Shown piece by piece: positions 13,601-26,400 of a stretch of DNA of 64,000 nt. The stretch covers positions 124,001 to 188,000 of the forward strand of contig NW_026262648.1 in NCBI RefSeq assembly GCF_021869535.1, read 5' to 3'. The stretch comes from Mytilus californianus. Lineage: Eukaryota; Mollusca; Bivalvia; Mytilida; Mytilidae. Below the pieces are notes generated by a model that saw only the letters and a list, made by a program, of their open reading frames with translations, was not told the origin of the DNA and did no database searches. Both the position numbers and the translations under genes were made by a program. The number at the start of each line of letters is the position of its first letter. Position 1 is the first letter of the stretch.

Positions 13601-16600
13601 ATGAGAATTGCTTACGTACATAGTGTAAGCGGGAAACGGGAATCTGCCAAACAGTGAGCGGGATCCGGGATCAGAACCCCCCAATGAGACCCCCTCATTA
13701 GTGACGGGCACCTCGATTGCTGAGTGGTCTTCGTAGTCGACAACTGTATCACTAGCCTTTGTTAGAAAAAGACCCATTTATATGAATAAAGAGATAAGTT
13801 CATTCTATAAAGATTCATTGTGTATGGAACCATACCTGGAGAGAAACTTTTTTCTCATAGTTTATGGAATAATCATGTGTAAATGGAGATAGCTTTTGAA
13901 ATCAAGAAAGCTTTTGTAATAGTCCGTCTTATTGCAAATACTTGTTTAGCACTCATTTGAATCAGTGTCGAAATACTCTTTTTTACTTAGAATAAAATAA
14001 TAATATCAAATCGGCTCAATCCTTAAAAAAAAACATTCTTCAATTTGTACTGAAATATACAGTATCATAGCTTTATACGTGCATTTGATGGAAAGAAATG
14101 ATCAGAGATTTAGACCCACTCTTCAAAAAACTAAATTTTCTTAAAGTCGATAGTCTTTGTATTTAGACTAAAACTTTAACTTTACCTAGTAATTGGTTTA
14201 AACAATACCTTGAAATATCCAACTTTCATATATATATTTGTTCATAGGAAAGGCATAACAACCTAGCAACAGCAAAACTGCCTTGCAACCACACAAATGG
14301 ACGTTTAAAAGGAATTGCGCAAATGCTTTATATATAAAGTCCTTTAAAAATAACTTCAGACACTGTGTGCGCTTGTTGTGTTGATTTGCTTCAGTTTCAG
14401 GATCATGACAATCAGACATATAAGAATTTGCACATTGTTAGAAATTATTTTGGATTAAGTAATTTTTCAGGGATTGTAGCCGCGGATATTGAAATTGACA
14501 AGACATTTATAATAGAATCATCAATTAACCTTCCTTGCAGTCCAGCTTGCTTGTCCAGTATAACTGTAAAATCAGCTTATGTTCTTTCCGGTACGAAAAA
14601 TTGCATTGGCTTTGCGATAACATCTGCAAGTCTATTGATATATAGTACTAAATTTGAGTATGGATACAAAATTCAGAAACTATGCAAGTCATATAATTTA
14701 GGACGCCAAATGCGCATTTCGTCTAATCATTAAAATCAAAACAAGTGGAAGGTCAAATCGAATACGAAGTTGAAAAGCTTTAAAAACCAAATATTCCAAA
14801 TTCCAGCTAAGGCAATCAATGCGCCTGGGTGTTGAAAACCCTTAGTCTTTGGAATATTTAATCATTAATAAACACTTCATAAGAGAAAATGAACATCAAT
14901 TATCTTTCTTGTCAACACAAATGTTCTGTATACTGGGTTGGTGATAAACTTCCACTAGCAATGGTATCGATCCAATGGTTATAATAAAAACCCAAAGAAC
15001 AGGCTTATAATGTGCCATTTCAGACACGCGTGTCGTTTACACAAGATTCATTAGTGGGCCTCATTGGGGTCTAAAAGAGGGACGAAAGATACCAGAGGGA
15101 CAGTCAAACTCATAGATCAAAAACAAACTGACAACGTCATGGCCAAAAATAAAAAGACAATCAGACAAATAATAGTACAGATGACACAACATAGAAAACT
15201 AAAGACTAAGCAACACGAACCCCACCAAAACTGGGGGTGATCTCAGGTGCTCGGAAGGGTAAGCAGATCCTGCTCCACATGTGGCACCCGTCAAGTTGCT
15301 TATGTTATTACAAATCCGGTAAATAGTCTAATTCGGTAAGTCACATTCGTGAAAAGGGAAGGGTATTGTAGTTACGACATAAGGAACATATCCGATATCA
15401 TCTGTGAAACGGTTATTCCATAACGGTCAACCAACTCGTGATGGCGTCCGTAAAATTTACAAAGCGTGATGCGGGATTGCCGATTTTTTGTAAGCGTGAT
15501 ACGTGAAAGTCAAATTATTGTGCCGTGAAAACGGGAAATAAAGTCTAGCGGGATACGGGAAATTACAAAAAAAATGAGAATTGCTTACGTACATAGTGTA
15601 AGCGGGAAACGGGAATCTGCCAAACAGTGAGCGGGATCCGGGATCAGAACCCCCCAATGAGACCCCCTCATTAGTGACGGGCACCTCGATTGCTGAGTGG
15701 TCTTCGTAGTCGACAACTGTATCACTAGCCTTTGTTAGAAAAAGACCCATTTATATGAATAAAGAGATAAGTTCATTCTATAAAGATTCATTGTGTATGG
15801 AACCATACCTGGAGAGAAACTTTTTTCTCATAGTTTATGGAATAATCATGTGTAAATGGAGATAGCTTTTGAAATCAAGAAAGCTTTTGTAATAGTCCGT
15901 CTTATTGCAAATACTTGTTTAGCACTCATTTGAATCAGTGTCGAAATACTCTTTTTTACTTAGAATAAAATAATAATATCAAATCGGCTCAATCCTTAAA
16001 AAAAAACATTCTTCAATTTGTACTGAAATATACAGTATCATAGCTTTATACGTGCATTTGATGGAAAGAAATGATCAGAGATTTAGACCCACTCTTCAAA
16101 AAACTAAATTTTCTTAAAATCGATAGTCTTTGTATTTAGACTAAAACTTTAACTTTACCTAGTAATTGGTTTAAACAATACCTTGAAATATCCAACTTTC
16201 ATATATATATTTGTTCATAGGAAAGGCATAACAACCTAGCAACAGCAAAACTGCCTTGCAACCACACAAATGGACGTTTAAAAGGAATTGCGCAAATGCT
16301 TTATATATAAAGTCCTTTAAAAATATCTTCAGACACTGTGTGCGCTTGTTGTGTTGATTTGCTTCAGTTTCAGGATCATGACAATCAGACATATAAGAAT
16401 TTGCACATTGTTAGAAATTATTTTGGATTAAGTAATTTTTCAGGGATTGTAGCCGCGGATATTGAAATTGACAAGACATTTATAATAGAATCATCAATTA
16501 ACCTTCCTTGCAGTCCAGCTTGCTTGTCCAGTATAACTGTAAAATCAGCTTATGTTCTTTCCGGTACGAAAAATTGCATTGGCTTTGCGATAACATCTGC

Positions 16601-17962
16601 AAGTCTATTGATATATAGTACTAAATTTGAGTATGGATACAAAATTCAGAAACTATGCAAGTCATATAATTTAGGACGCCAAATGCGCATTTCGTCTAAT
16701 CATTAAAATCAAAACAAGTGGAAGGTCAAATCGAATACGAAGTTGAAAAGCTTTAAAAACCAAATATTCCAAATTCCAGCTAAGGCAATCAATGCGCCTG
16801 GGTGTTGAAAACCCTTAGTCTTTGGAATATTTAATCATTAATAAACATTTCATAAGAGAAAATGAACATCAATTATCTTTCTTGTCAACACAAATGTTCT
16901 GTATACTGGGTTGGTGATAAACTTCCACTAGCAATGGTATCGATCCAATGGTTATAATAAAAACCCAAAGAACAGGCTTATAATGTGCCATTTCAGACAC
17001 GCGTGTCGTTTACACAAGATTCATTAGTGGGCCTCATTGGGGTCTAAAAGAGGGACGAAAGATACCAGAGGGACAGTCAAACTCATAGATCAAAAACAAA
17101 CTGACAACGTCATGGCCAAAAATAAAAAGACAATCAGACAAATAATAGTACAGATGACACAACATAGAAAACTAAAGACTAAGCAACACGAACCCCACCA
17201 AAACTGGGGGTGATCTCAGGTGCTCGGAAGGGTAAGCAGATCCTGCTCCACATGTGGCACCCGTCAAGTTGCTTATGTTATTACAAATCCGGTAAATAGT
17301 CTAATTCGGTAAGTCACATTCGTGAAAAGGGAAGGGTATTGTAGTTACGACATAAGGAACATATCCGATATCATCTGTGAAACGGTTATTCCATAACGGT
17401 CAACCAACTCGTGATGGCGTCCGTAAAATTTACGAAGCGTGATGCGGGATTGCCGATTTTTTGTAAGCGTGATACGTGAAAGTCAAATTATTGTGCCGTG
17501 AAAACGAGAAATAAAGTCTAGCGGGATACGGGAAATTACAAAAAAAATGAGAATTGCTTACGTACATAGTGTAAGCGGGAAACGGGAATCTGCCAAACAG
17601 TGAGCGGGATCCGGGATCAGAACCCCCCAATGAGACCCCCTCATTAGTGACGGGCACCTCGATTGCTGAGTGGTCTTCGTAGTCGACAACTGTATCACTA
17701 GCCTTTGTTAGAAAAAGACCCATTTATATGAATAAAGAGATAAGTTCATTCTATAAAGATTCATTGTGTATGGAACCATACCTGGAGAGAAACTTTTTTC
17801 TCATAGTTTATGGAATAATCATGTGTAAATGGAGATAGCTTTTGAAATCAAGAAAGCTTTTGTAATAGTCCGTCTTATTGCAAATACTTGTTTAGCACTC
17901 ATTTGAATCAGTGTCGAAATACTCTTTTTTACTTAGAATAAAATGATAATATCAAATCGGCT

Positions 17963-19189
17963 GCACCAGATGTGCATTTCGACAATTGTTATAAATAGAT
18001 GCTTAGAATATATTCACGAAAACAGAATACAGAACGTACCATCGATTGTAAAGAGTTAAGTCCCTTGAGTTTAAGTCCTTGCATATTATACAGAAGAATG
18101 CAACCGTGTGACCAGTAAAAAATATCAATTGTCTATAATGAAAAAAAAATATAAAACTTCCTGAAGTTTCTTTTCAAATGATTATTTAACTTTCAAAAAT
18201 ACACATCTTCTATTAAAAATCAAATATGATTTAGAAAACATAACATTCGTCGTTGATATCTTTTGTTGCATAGAAGTACCAAAAAATATGGTCTATTGAC
18301 CCGCTAAAAAGTTTTATTTTTTTGGTAGTTTCATTAAAAAACAAATTATTTTCTTTATATTTCAGAAACATAAGGTTAAGATATAAACATGATAAAGTCT
18401 TTTGTGAAAACGAATCTGATGCATGAAAGATATGTTTTTCTTTTTTGTGTTTTCATTTTCCTTTCAAAGAAAATAAACAAATGCATTCAAAATATCATTC
18501 ATTTCTTGTTTGGTATTAACACACTGTTGATGATTGAATTTTAGTAAAAAAAAGTACAGTAACGTTTTAACTTTTTGTTTATTTGCACGATACCGTCTAT
18601 TTTCAGAATTAATGAGTGAAGCTGTAATTATTATTATCTGTCTTCAAAACTGCTCTTAACAAACATTTTCACTTTCTTACCCTGTTTTAATCAACCAATT
18701 GATTCTTGCTCGGTAAACCGAATAATGGGAAAACAATATTGAGCACAGCATTGTGTGCATGAATTGTTCACATAAGTGTATTGATATGAAATGATATCGA
18801 TACAAGGATTGGGCTGCCGAACATGTTTTCGTTTCGTTTGAATCCTTTTATCGTAATTATGTCAAGTCACAGCATTAGTGCTGTCTTTATACTGTAATTC
18901 ATTACAATTGTATGCTCATTTGTATCATCATTTTGTTTGTTAAAAGATAAATCAGGAAAACCTTGATATGTCTGATATATGGTCTAAAGTCAATTTAAAG
19001 TTATGACAGAGACGATACAGAAGTGACAAAATCCATACATTAATGGAGTAATTCACTTACCGCAAATACATATAATTATATGATAAATTTTTAATGTTAC
19101 GTTAATTGTGTTGAGATTAAGTTTGGTTGACTGAAGATCCAATTTGAACAATACTGCATCGTACATTCCAAATGCCATATACGGTCTGA
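17963..19189. other. AT-rich intergenic stretch
   Basis: No exon with plausible splice sites and no recognisable repeat was found between the end of the array and the family A copy at 19.2 kb. Homopolymeric A/T tracts are frequent. Confidence 0.4.
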
Positions 19190-19440
19190 TTAAAGAGAGG
19201 CGAAAGATACCAGAGGGACATTCAAACTTATAAGTCGAAAAAAAACTGACAACGCCATGGTAAAAAAAAAATAAAGACCAACAGACATACAAGAGTTCAC
19301 AAAACACAACATAGAAAACTAAAGACTGAGCAACATGAACCCAAACAAAAATTTGTGGTGATCTCAGGTGCTCCGGAAGGGTAAGCAGATCCTGCTCCAC
19401 ATGTGGCACCCGTCGTGTTGCTCATGTTAGATAATTACGT
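19190..19440 (-). repeat. family A dispersed repeat copy
   Basis: Single diverged copy of the segment also inside each array unit; it contains agataccagagggacattc and gcagatcctgctccacatgt. Open frames crossing it belong to the repeat. Sequence around 19490-19660 beyond it shows nothing recognisable. Confidence 0.75.
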
Positions 19441-19934
19441 TATGAATAAGTTAAATCGAAAGTCCAGAATTTATATGATATATTGTAATATATTGCTATG
19501 TGTTGTTTTTTTTGTTTTTTTTTTACAATACATTAGACTCTCGCCATCTCGAAGTCAGCCAGACCAGAAAACATTTCGAAATACCCGTACCCGTTTGACT
19601 CATACTGCAAACTTTGACAAACCAAGGGACACAACTCTTACTTGGATTGTATAAACATAACATTTAGATGATCATATATTCAATCTTATTCAACAATTTG
19701 TCCTAGAAAAGCACATCATGTATTCTATCAAAAGTTACACCTGGTTTAGAGTACACTGGATATTTTCGAATCAGGTATCGTAATCTTCATCATATTTCGT
19801 AATAAATTAGTTCAAAATGTTTTGTCTCTCACTATGAAAATGAATATAAGGGTCATTAATATTTCATGTTAACGAAGTGTTAACTTATAACTTTCCAAAT
19901 CAATGATAAAAAATTCTTTCGAATCTAAAATACA

Positions 19935-20146
19935 CACTGTAAACCAACTTATATTCGCGGATACTTTATTTCGCGTTTAGCCCTTTCTAGTTCACTTCGC
20001 GGCGATTAAATTTTGCGATTTTCTAATTCACTTGATGTAGTTAGATCCAAGTTTTACATATTCGCGACGATTTATATTTGCGTTATTTTTCTACTCGCGA
20101 AACTCGCGAAAATAAATCACTCGCGAAAATTAGTTGGTTTACAGTA
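19935..20146. mobile_element. MITE-like element with inverted ends
   Basis: About 210 bp bounded by actgtaaaccaact (19936-19949) and its inverse agttggtttacagt (20132-20145). The interior is rich in ttcgcg/cgcgaa motifs facing each other near the two ends. Size, inverted ends and lack of coding capacity fit a non-autonomous DNA transposon. No clear target-site duplication could be read. Confidence 0.7.
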
Positions 20147-20313
20147 TTGTTCAACATGTTCAACATTTTATACTTTATAAATTTGAATTTAAGATATTCA
20201 ATCGACTAAGGTTCTTTCAGAAGGATCTACTAGCTTGTCAAATACAATGAAGGTTCAAATTGTAAAACTAAATTTCTTTTTCAAATATAATAGCTCCATC
20301 ATGTTGCAGGCAA

Positions 20314-20447
20314 TTAATTTATTCCTTCGAATCCGAGGCAAGTTGGTCCAGTATACATGTAACTTGGTTGTAAGGTGAATTTATATGAAGAAGACACAGT
20401 GTCAGTGCATGCTTTGTCAATGTTACAGGATTTACAAAATCGTTTTT
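20314..20447 (-). CDS. exon 10: Cys-containing C-terminal tail and stop
   Basis: A strong pyrimidine tract (ttctttttttctc) leads to two AGs four bases apart: ctcttttag|aaag|AA. Using the second AG, the frame joins the phase 1 end of exon 9 and reads [18 protein letters not shown] and on to [11 protein letters not shown] then TAA at 20314, 44 codons. With the first AG, translation would end after KRKTIL. The stop overlaps aataaa (GGAATAAATTAA), so the poly(A) signal may lie on the stop codon. No intact EGF exon was found between this and exon 9. The tail has four Cys and no membrane segment. Confidence 0.55.
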
Positions 20448-23400
20448 CTTTCTAAAAGAGAAAAAAAGAAATACTTTTTATAAAATTTATAATAATTAAT
20501 CGAAAGCATATTAATACATGTTTTTGTAAAATTGGATGTAGATCTAAATATCTATAACAATTTTGTTATATTTACTTCTAGTTATATGAATCATACATTT
20601 ATCCATCTCACTGTATCAAAGCTAAAGGTTGACATGAGAACTGATATGCGCACTCTACAATTGATATGAACGCATGCACTATGTAATTGAAATCCAGATT
20701 TTTAATATTTAACTTACTGGGATATGTAGCTAGTGTCAAAAAACCCTTATATCTGTCGTATTTAACATGCTCTTTGTTTCCAAATGACAGTGCAAATTAC
20801 ACTTTCGTCATTTTTGTCAACTTTCTTTGCAGAACACACCCTTTGAATTAATTGTAAATGTTTTCCTAATGAATATGCCAGACATATTTGACCCTTTACT
20901 ATACAATAAGTTAACATATAATATGACAACTCTCTTTGACATTGATAAACTGTGAACAACTTTTCAACCACCGGGTCGATGTCATGGCTGGTGGAGGTTT
21001 TATCCCCGAGGCTATCACCAGCCCAGTAGTCAGCACTACTGTTTTGATATGAATTATCATTGATATGGTCATAATTATTAATTAACTATTAAAAAACCTT
21101 AAATACTTATAAATACTAAGAATTTTCTACCCCATGAATAGATTACCTTAGCTGTATTTGGAAAGCCTTTCGGAATTTGGGTCCACAATGCTGTTTAACT
21201 TCGTACTTTATTTGGCCTTTTCAACTTTTTTTTTAGAATTGAGCGTCACTGATAGGTCTTTTGTAGACGAAACGCGCACCTGGCGTACAAAAGTTTAAGC
21301 ATGATATCTATGTTCAGTTAAGTATTATTGATGTACAATGTGAGTGTTGGAAAAATACGATACGTATTAAAGCGGACTGTGTTTGTAATTAATAGTATAT
21401 CTCCTGGTGAAGTTCAAATTAAGAGATATTCTCATTTTATAAAGTAGCTAATATACTCACATTTCATAACGAAAAATTCTTTGTGATTCATGTTTTGCAA
21501 TGTTAAAACCATATTCATACTTTTGAATAATAACTTGAATTGATGTCCTAGCTAATTTATAGTATACTTTCACTCTGCTATGTGATATATTTTTTTATTC
21601 TCCTCAACCTTAATATCCTTTTAAAATTGTATCTAGAACTTAATTCTGGTATAAACTGGTGAAAAACATCGAAAAGAACAACAAGTCAACAACACACTAC
21701 ATGGAAACTAAAGACTGAGCACAGCAAACCACAGAATAAAAACTGACCAATAATTGGGTAAAGATGCGGAATTTATTTCAGGTAGGCGGTAACGGTAGCC
21801 TTTTCTTCAATTCCCCTGCCTATATCAAAAACTTGGATATGCATGATGACTCGTTTCGAAGCTGAGATATTTTCACTTATTTGGTTAAATTTTCGGGGTA
21901 GGAAGTGAGATTTATTTTCCGTAATTTAGCCTCCCCCCAAAAGCCTTTTGTGATGCGGATCCTGGATGTAAAAAGAAACCCATTTTTTTTCACAAAAATA
22001 AGTTCTTTGAAACATTTACAGCTTTATTCTATTGGTCCTCTGCTTTTCAAATCACCACAAATGGTTAAGCTCAGTCACTTGTTAAAAATTGAAACTTGTC
22101 CAATATAACTGAACATATATTTTTTGTTAACACACTACTTTTCAGTTCATGAGTTTGAGGCGCATTAGGGATATTAAATCTATGGTGCAAATACACATCT
22201 GATGCAGTTAAATTGGTATCGTTAATTTAATCAATGATACTTGGGCTAAACCTATGCTGGTGGACCGTAAAAATAGCGGGAAGTATCACACGATAATACG
22301 GACGTTGTTATATTTAAAGTTTAGAGTTACAAAACATGAAAAAGACATTTCAAATTACGGAATGTATCTCCGTCATGCATAGATTTGATACAGTGTCTAG
22401 GTTTGGCTTTCCTTTGTTTTCCGTATACTTTATAGCAACTTTTTAAGACTTTTTCCTATTCTAAATTGTGGCATTTTGACGGAGTAGGAACTCGCGAGGG
22501 GATGCATGCATAACACAAGCAATTACCCTGTCGACGCCCTTGGCCTTGCTTCTTTTGATGTTTCAGTTTTTGTTTGTTGCCATGATTTGTCTAGTCTTTA
22601 TCAATTTAATCGGTAAAATACTGGCGCTTTAATTGTTTTAGGTTTTGAATTTTGAAAGGTTTTAGCTTCGAGTATCAACGAAGCTACATTAATTGTCGAG
22701 ACGAGTGTCTGGTACAGTAAACTTGGTAGAATATGGTATTGAAAATAGATGAAACATACTTACTGTTTCAAGTTGATCCGTCCCATCCGGCTTTACATGC
22801 ACAGTTGTATTTGGTTTGCACCGTTAATGTTATTGCACATAAATGAAATATACTTACTTTCACAAGTTGATCCAGACCATCCGTTTTTACAATCGCAGTT
22901 GTAATTTGATCCTCCAGTAGGTGAACAACTACCACCGTTGAGACACAGGTTGGGTGAGCATGCGTTTGCTGAAACAATTATTCATTTTTATTTCAGTCAT
23001 CAAATATATTAAACGATTTAGGAATTTTATGAAATCATAATCTCAAAACTTAGATTCCTTTCAAGCTTGTTAGACTTAATTATATTTATCAGAGGACATT
23101 AACGCTCACGTTGAAGTGTGCTCAACTCGATTGGTGTAATTCGTTATTTCGATCCCTGGCCAGATCAAACACATTAAGCATTTTCTACTTCTTTGCTTAG
23201 ATAGAGATTCGATTGTGGGCCAGAACAAAGACTGTCACAAAAAGTCACAATATGAGATCGAATAGCTTGAAAAATCTTTATACAGACTGTATGTCACCCT
23301 GTTACACATTACGTTAAAATCTGACTCAGTGTCGTTATAGTGGAAAGCTACGTTCATGTTCATATCGTTTCTTTATATGTATGCATTACACACTAATTCA

Positions 23401-26400
23401 TCAAACCAGCCAGCATGCTGTTTAACAAAGAAATATCCACATACGTTGCATATAAGATTTATAATGCTCATTTTTTTTAAAAGTAAAAAGACAAAAAATT
23501 GTAATTTATTGATATACATGTGATATGTCACTACGTCAACTTCATTTAAGATAAAATGCATTCTTATATTTCTATTTAGATAGTCAGTAAATGATTGCAG
23601 AAAAATCGTTTACTTACAATCGCAGTTAGTTCCATACCACCCAAACGAACATGAGCATGTATGACTTGAACTTCCGGTTGGATGGCAAGTTCCGTGGTTA
23701 CAGGGATTTGGTAAACAAGGATTTACTGTATTGAATATTATATATGATAAATACATAAAAAGATTGTAGTGCGTTTGTGTAATCTTTTGTACATCTTATA
23801 TAGTTTAATAGTTATCACACAAAAAAGTGAAGTGCATTTTTTGTCTGTTTACTAGTACCTGGTTGACCTAACATAAACATAACTTGTGTTTCCTTATTGT
23901 TGCAAAGGAACAATGGTTTTACTGCTTACACAACTTTGAATTGATCGAAATACTTTTCGAGCATCACTGATGAGTCTTTTGTAGATGAAACGCACTACTG
24001 GTGTTCAAATTAATAAGCCTGGTTTCTATGAGTCATTTTTTACTAGACAATAAGGTCATCCGATTAATAATATAAGGATGACTGAAACAAATGTCACAAT
24101 AGATACTTTCTAAGTTTGAAATAGCTTATTAGCTATTTCAGTTGATATTTTATAGTTTGTCTTTCTATGTTGTGATGTTACACTATTGTTTCAGAAAAAG
24201 GGTGAAGGTTTGGTACCATTAAAACGTTTTAACCCGCTGCATTTGTTTGCACCTGTCCTAAGTCAGGAATCTGATGTTCAGTAGTTGTCGTTTGTTGATG
24301 TGGTTCATAAGTGTTTCTCGTTTCTCGTTTTTTATATAGATTAGACCGTTGGTTTTCCCGTTTGAATGGTTTTACACTAGTAATTTTTTGGGGCCCTTTA
24401 TAGCTTACAGTTCAGTGTGAGCCAAGGCTCCGTGTTGAAGACCGTACTGTGACCTATAATGGTTTACTTTTATAAATTTTGACTTGGATGGAGAGTTGTC
24501 TCATTGGCACTCATACCACATCTTCTTATATCTATATAAGTAATAAATTATTTGCCAAACACAAGTAGATTTAAACTGTAAGAACATGTATGAAGTACTC
24601 ATTTAAATAAATGAAATGTACATTAGAGTTTTTTAATGGCAAATATTTGTTTTTGGAGGGCAGACTAGCCCATGGGCTGCTGTCAGTACTCGAGCTAACA
24701 TAAAATAAAATTGATGTGGTCATTTTCTGTACATTTCATGTTCATAAAATGTTTAAATCATTTGAAAACACTAAGAATTTCTACCCAAGGGGTACAAAAC
24801 CATAAAAAAGATAAGGCATAACATTTGGGGGTTTAAAGCTCTTTGAAATTGTTATGGATTCAGTTTCCCATTCGTTTCGGTTCGAGTGTCACTAATAAGC
24901 CTTTTGTAGAGGGAAGGCGCCTTATTTGTGCATAAATGTTAGCCTTGTATATTTTTGCATTCATTTTGTTTCGACCACTGCTGTTCAATGTTTCCTTCCT
25001 TGGATATCATAAGCCAGAGTACAAGAGTTTGCCCTGGCTTTTGGAGGAGTTCGTTTTCATCAATCCTAAGTTTTCTGTGTAATGTTTTGTGGACTGTTGT
25101 GTGTCGTTTTTGTTCTCTTTTTTATCATAATTTATGAGATACTTAAGAGAAAATTATTTATTTTTTCGGCAGAGGCACAAACAGGACGTTCTAGCTCACA
25201 CTTTTTAGCTACCAAATCAGATTTGCAGGATTTTCTGTTGCAATTTTGTTCATTTATGGTTACTTGCCTCAAAGGCAAACGACATTAGAAGTTTAACAGT
25301 GTCCTAGGTAAAAATCAAAACATAAATAATATTAAATGCTTTAAATGCTATCATATGTGATTTAACAAATTATAAGTTTTCATTTGCTTACCATTGCAGT
25401 TAGATTCATACCATCCTGACAAACATGAGCATGTATGAGAAGAAATTCCGGTTGGATGACAAGTTCCGCCGTTGATACAAGGGTTAGGTAAACAAGGATT
25501 TACTGTATTCAATAGTATATATAAAACATTAAAACGAATGTATATGAAATAAGGAGATGCATGTGATAGAATTGCCATGAATGTAATATAAAACAAATAA
25601 AACAAACTGAAGAGTTATTTCATTCATTCAGGTTTTACATCTAAAAACTTTTGAAAATCATAATTTGAATCATTAACATTTAATCTGTTAGACGTTATAA
25701 CGTTTTCTCCACCCGTCGTGGTAACAAAACCAAAAAAGCAGTATACCAGATTCTTGATTAGATCTAACAAAGTCTAGTATTGCATAAAATGCCAGATGAC
25801 GGTCATCGGACTTCGACCAGTAGAAGAGTATTTTGTATTTTCAAAATTGTCCTTTATCTGAAATTAATCCAGAATTAATTAAATCTTTTTCTTAACATCA
25901 AAAGATATCATTTGCACCTTCGTAAAATTTACTCACTGTTACAATTTGACCCATACCATCCGAATAGACAAGCACATTCGTAATTCGATCCGCCAGTCGG
26001 AGTACACGTACCACCATTCTGACAGTGGCTCGGTAAACATGCATTCACTGAACAAAAGTCAATAAAATCAAAATAAATCATTTAGAAATTTTTGTTTGTT
26101 AAATAGATCAAAACATTTTAGAAAACCTCACACTGAAATTTCAATAGCAATACAAATAATTGCTATTTAGTCCAATCCGGGGGGAAAGTTACTTTGACAA
26201 CTTCCTGTTTGTGTCAAGTGTTACAAAAACATCAGTAATGAGCTAGGGTTTGGGAATTTTGGTAATTGATTATAATCTAATTTTTTGAGACACAAGTTAA
26301 AGTCATTACAATGCTTATTTTGAAATGTTTTTACGATGGTTTAAAAAGGTCTCTTAGAAAAGTGTTATGCCCAATACATTACAGGCCCTTGATAGGTTCA

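Larger units (their letters stand above)
207..17962. repeat. tandem array of nine 1,973-bp units
   Basis: Nine head-to-tail units start at 207, 2178, 4151, 6123, 8096, 10069, 12042, 14015 and 15988, with spacing 1,971-1,973 bp. Copies differ by only a few substitutions and by the length of one A-run just after the start (7-9 A), so identity is well above 99 percent by eye. The array opens with ctcaatcc at 207 and ends at ...atcggct at 17962, so the number of copies is integral. Within a unit (copy 1 coordinates): a decayed PAN-like exon (661-923, +), a family C segment (about 880-1165), a family A segment (about 1265-1645) and a GC-richer tract with many short gcggga/cgggaa motifs (about 1655-1835). 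The open frames of 73, 97 and 122 codons recurring in every unit have no ATG-led gene structure that I trust. This is a satellite-like array; no function is evident. Confidence 0.97.
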
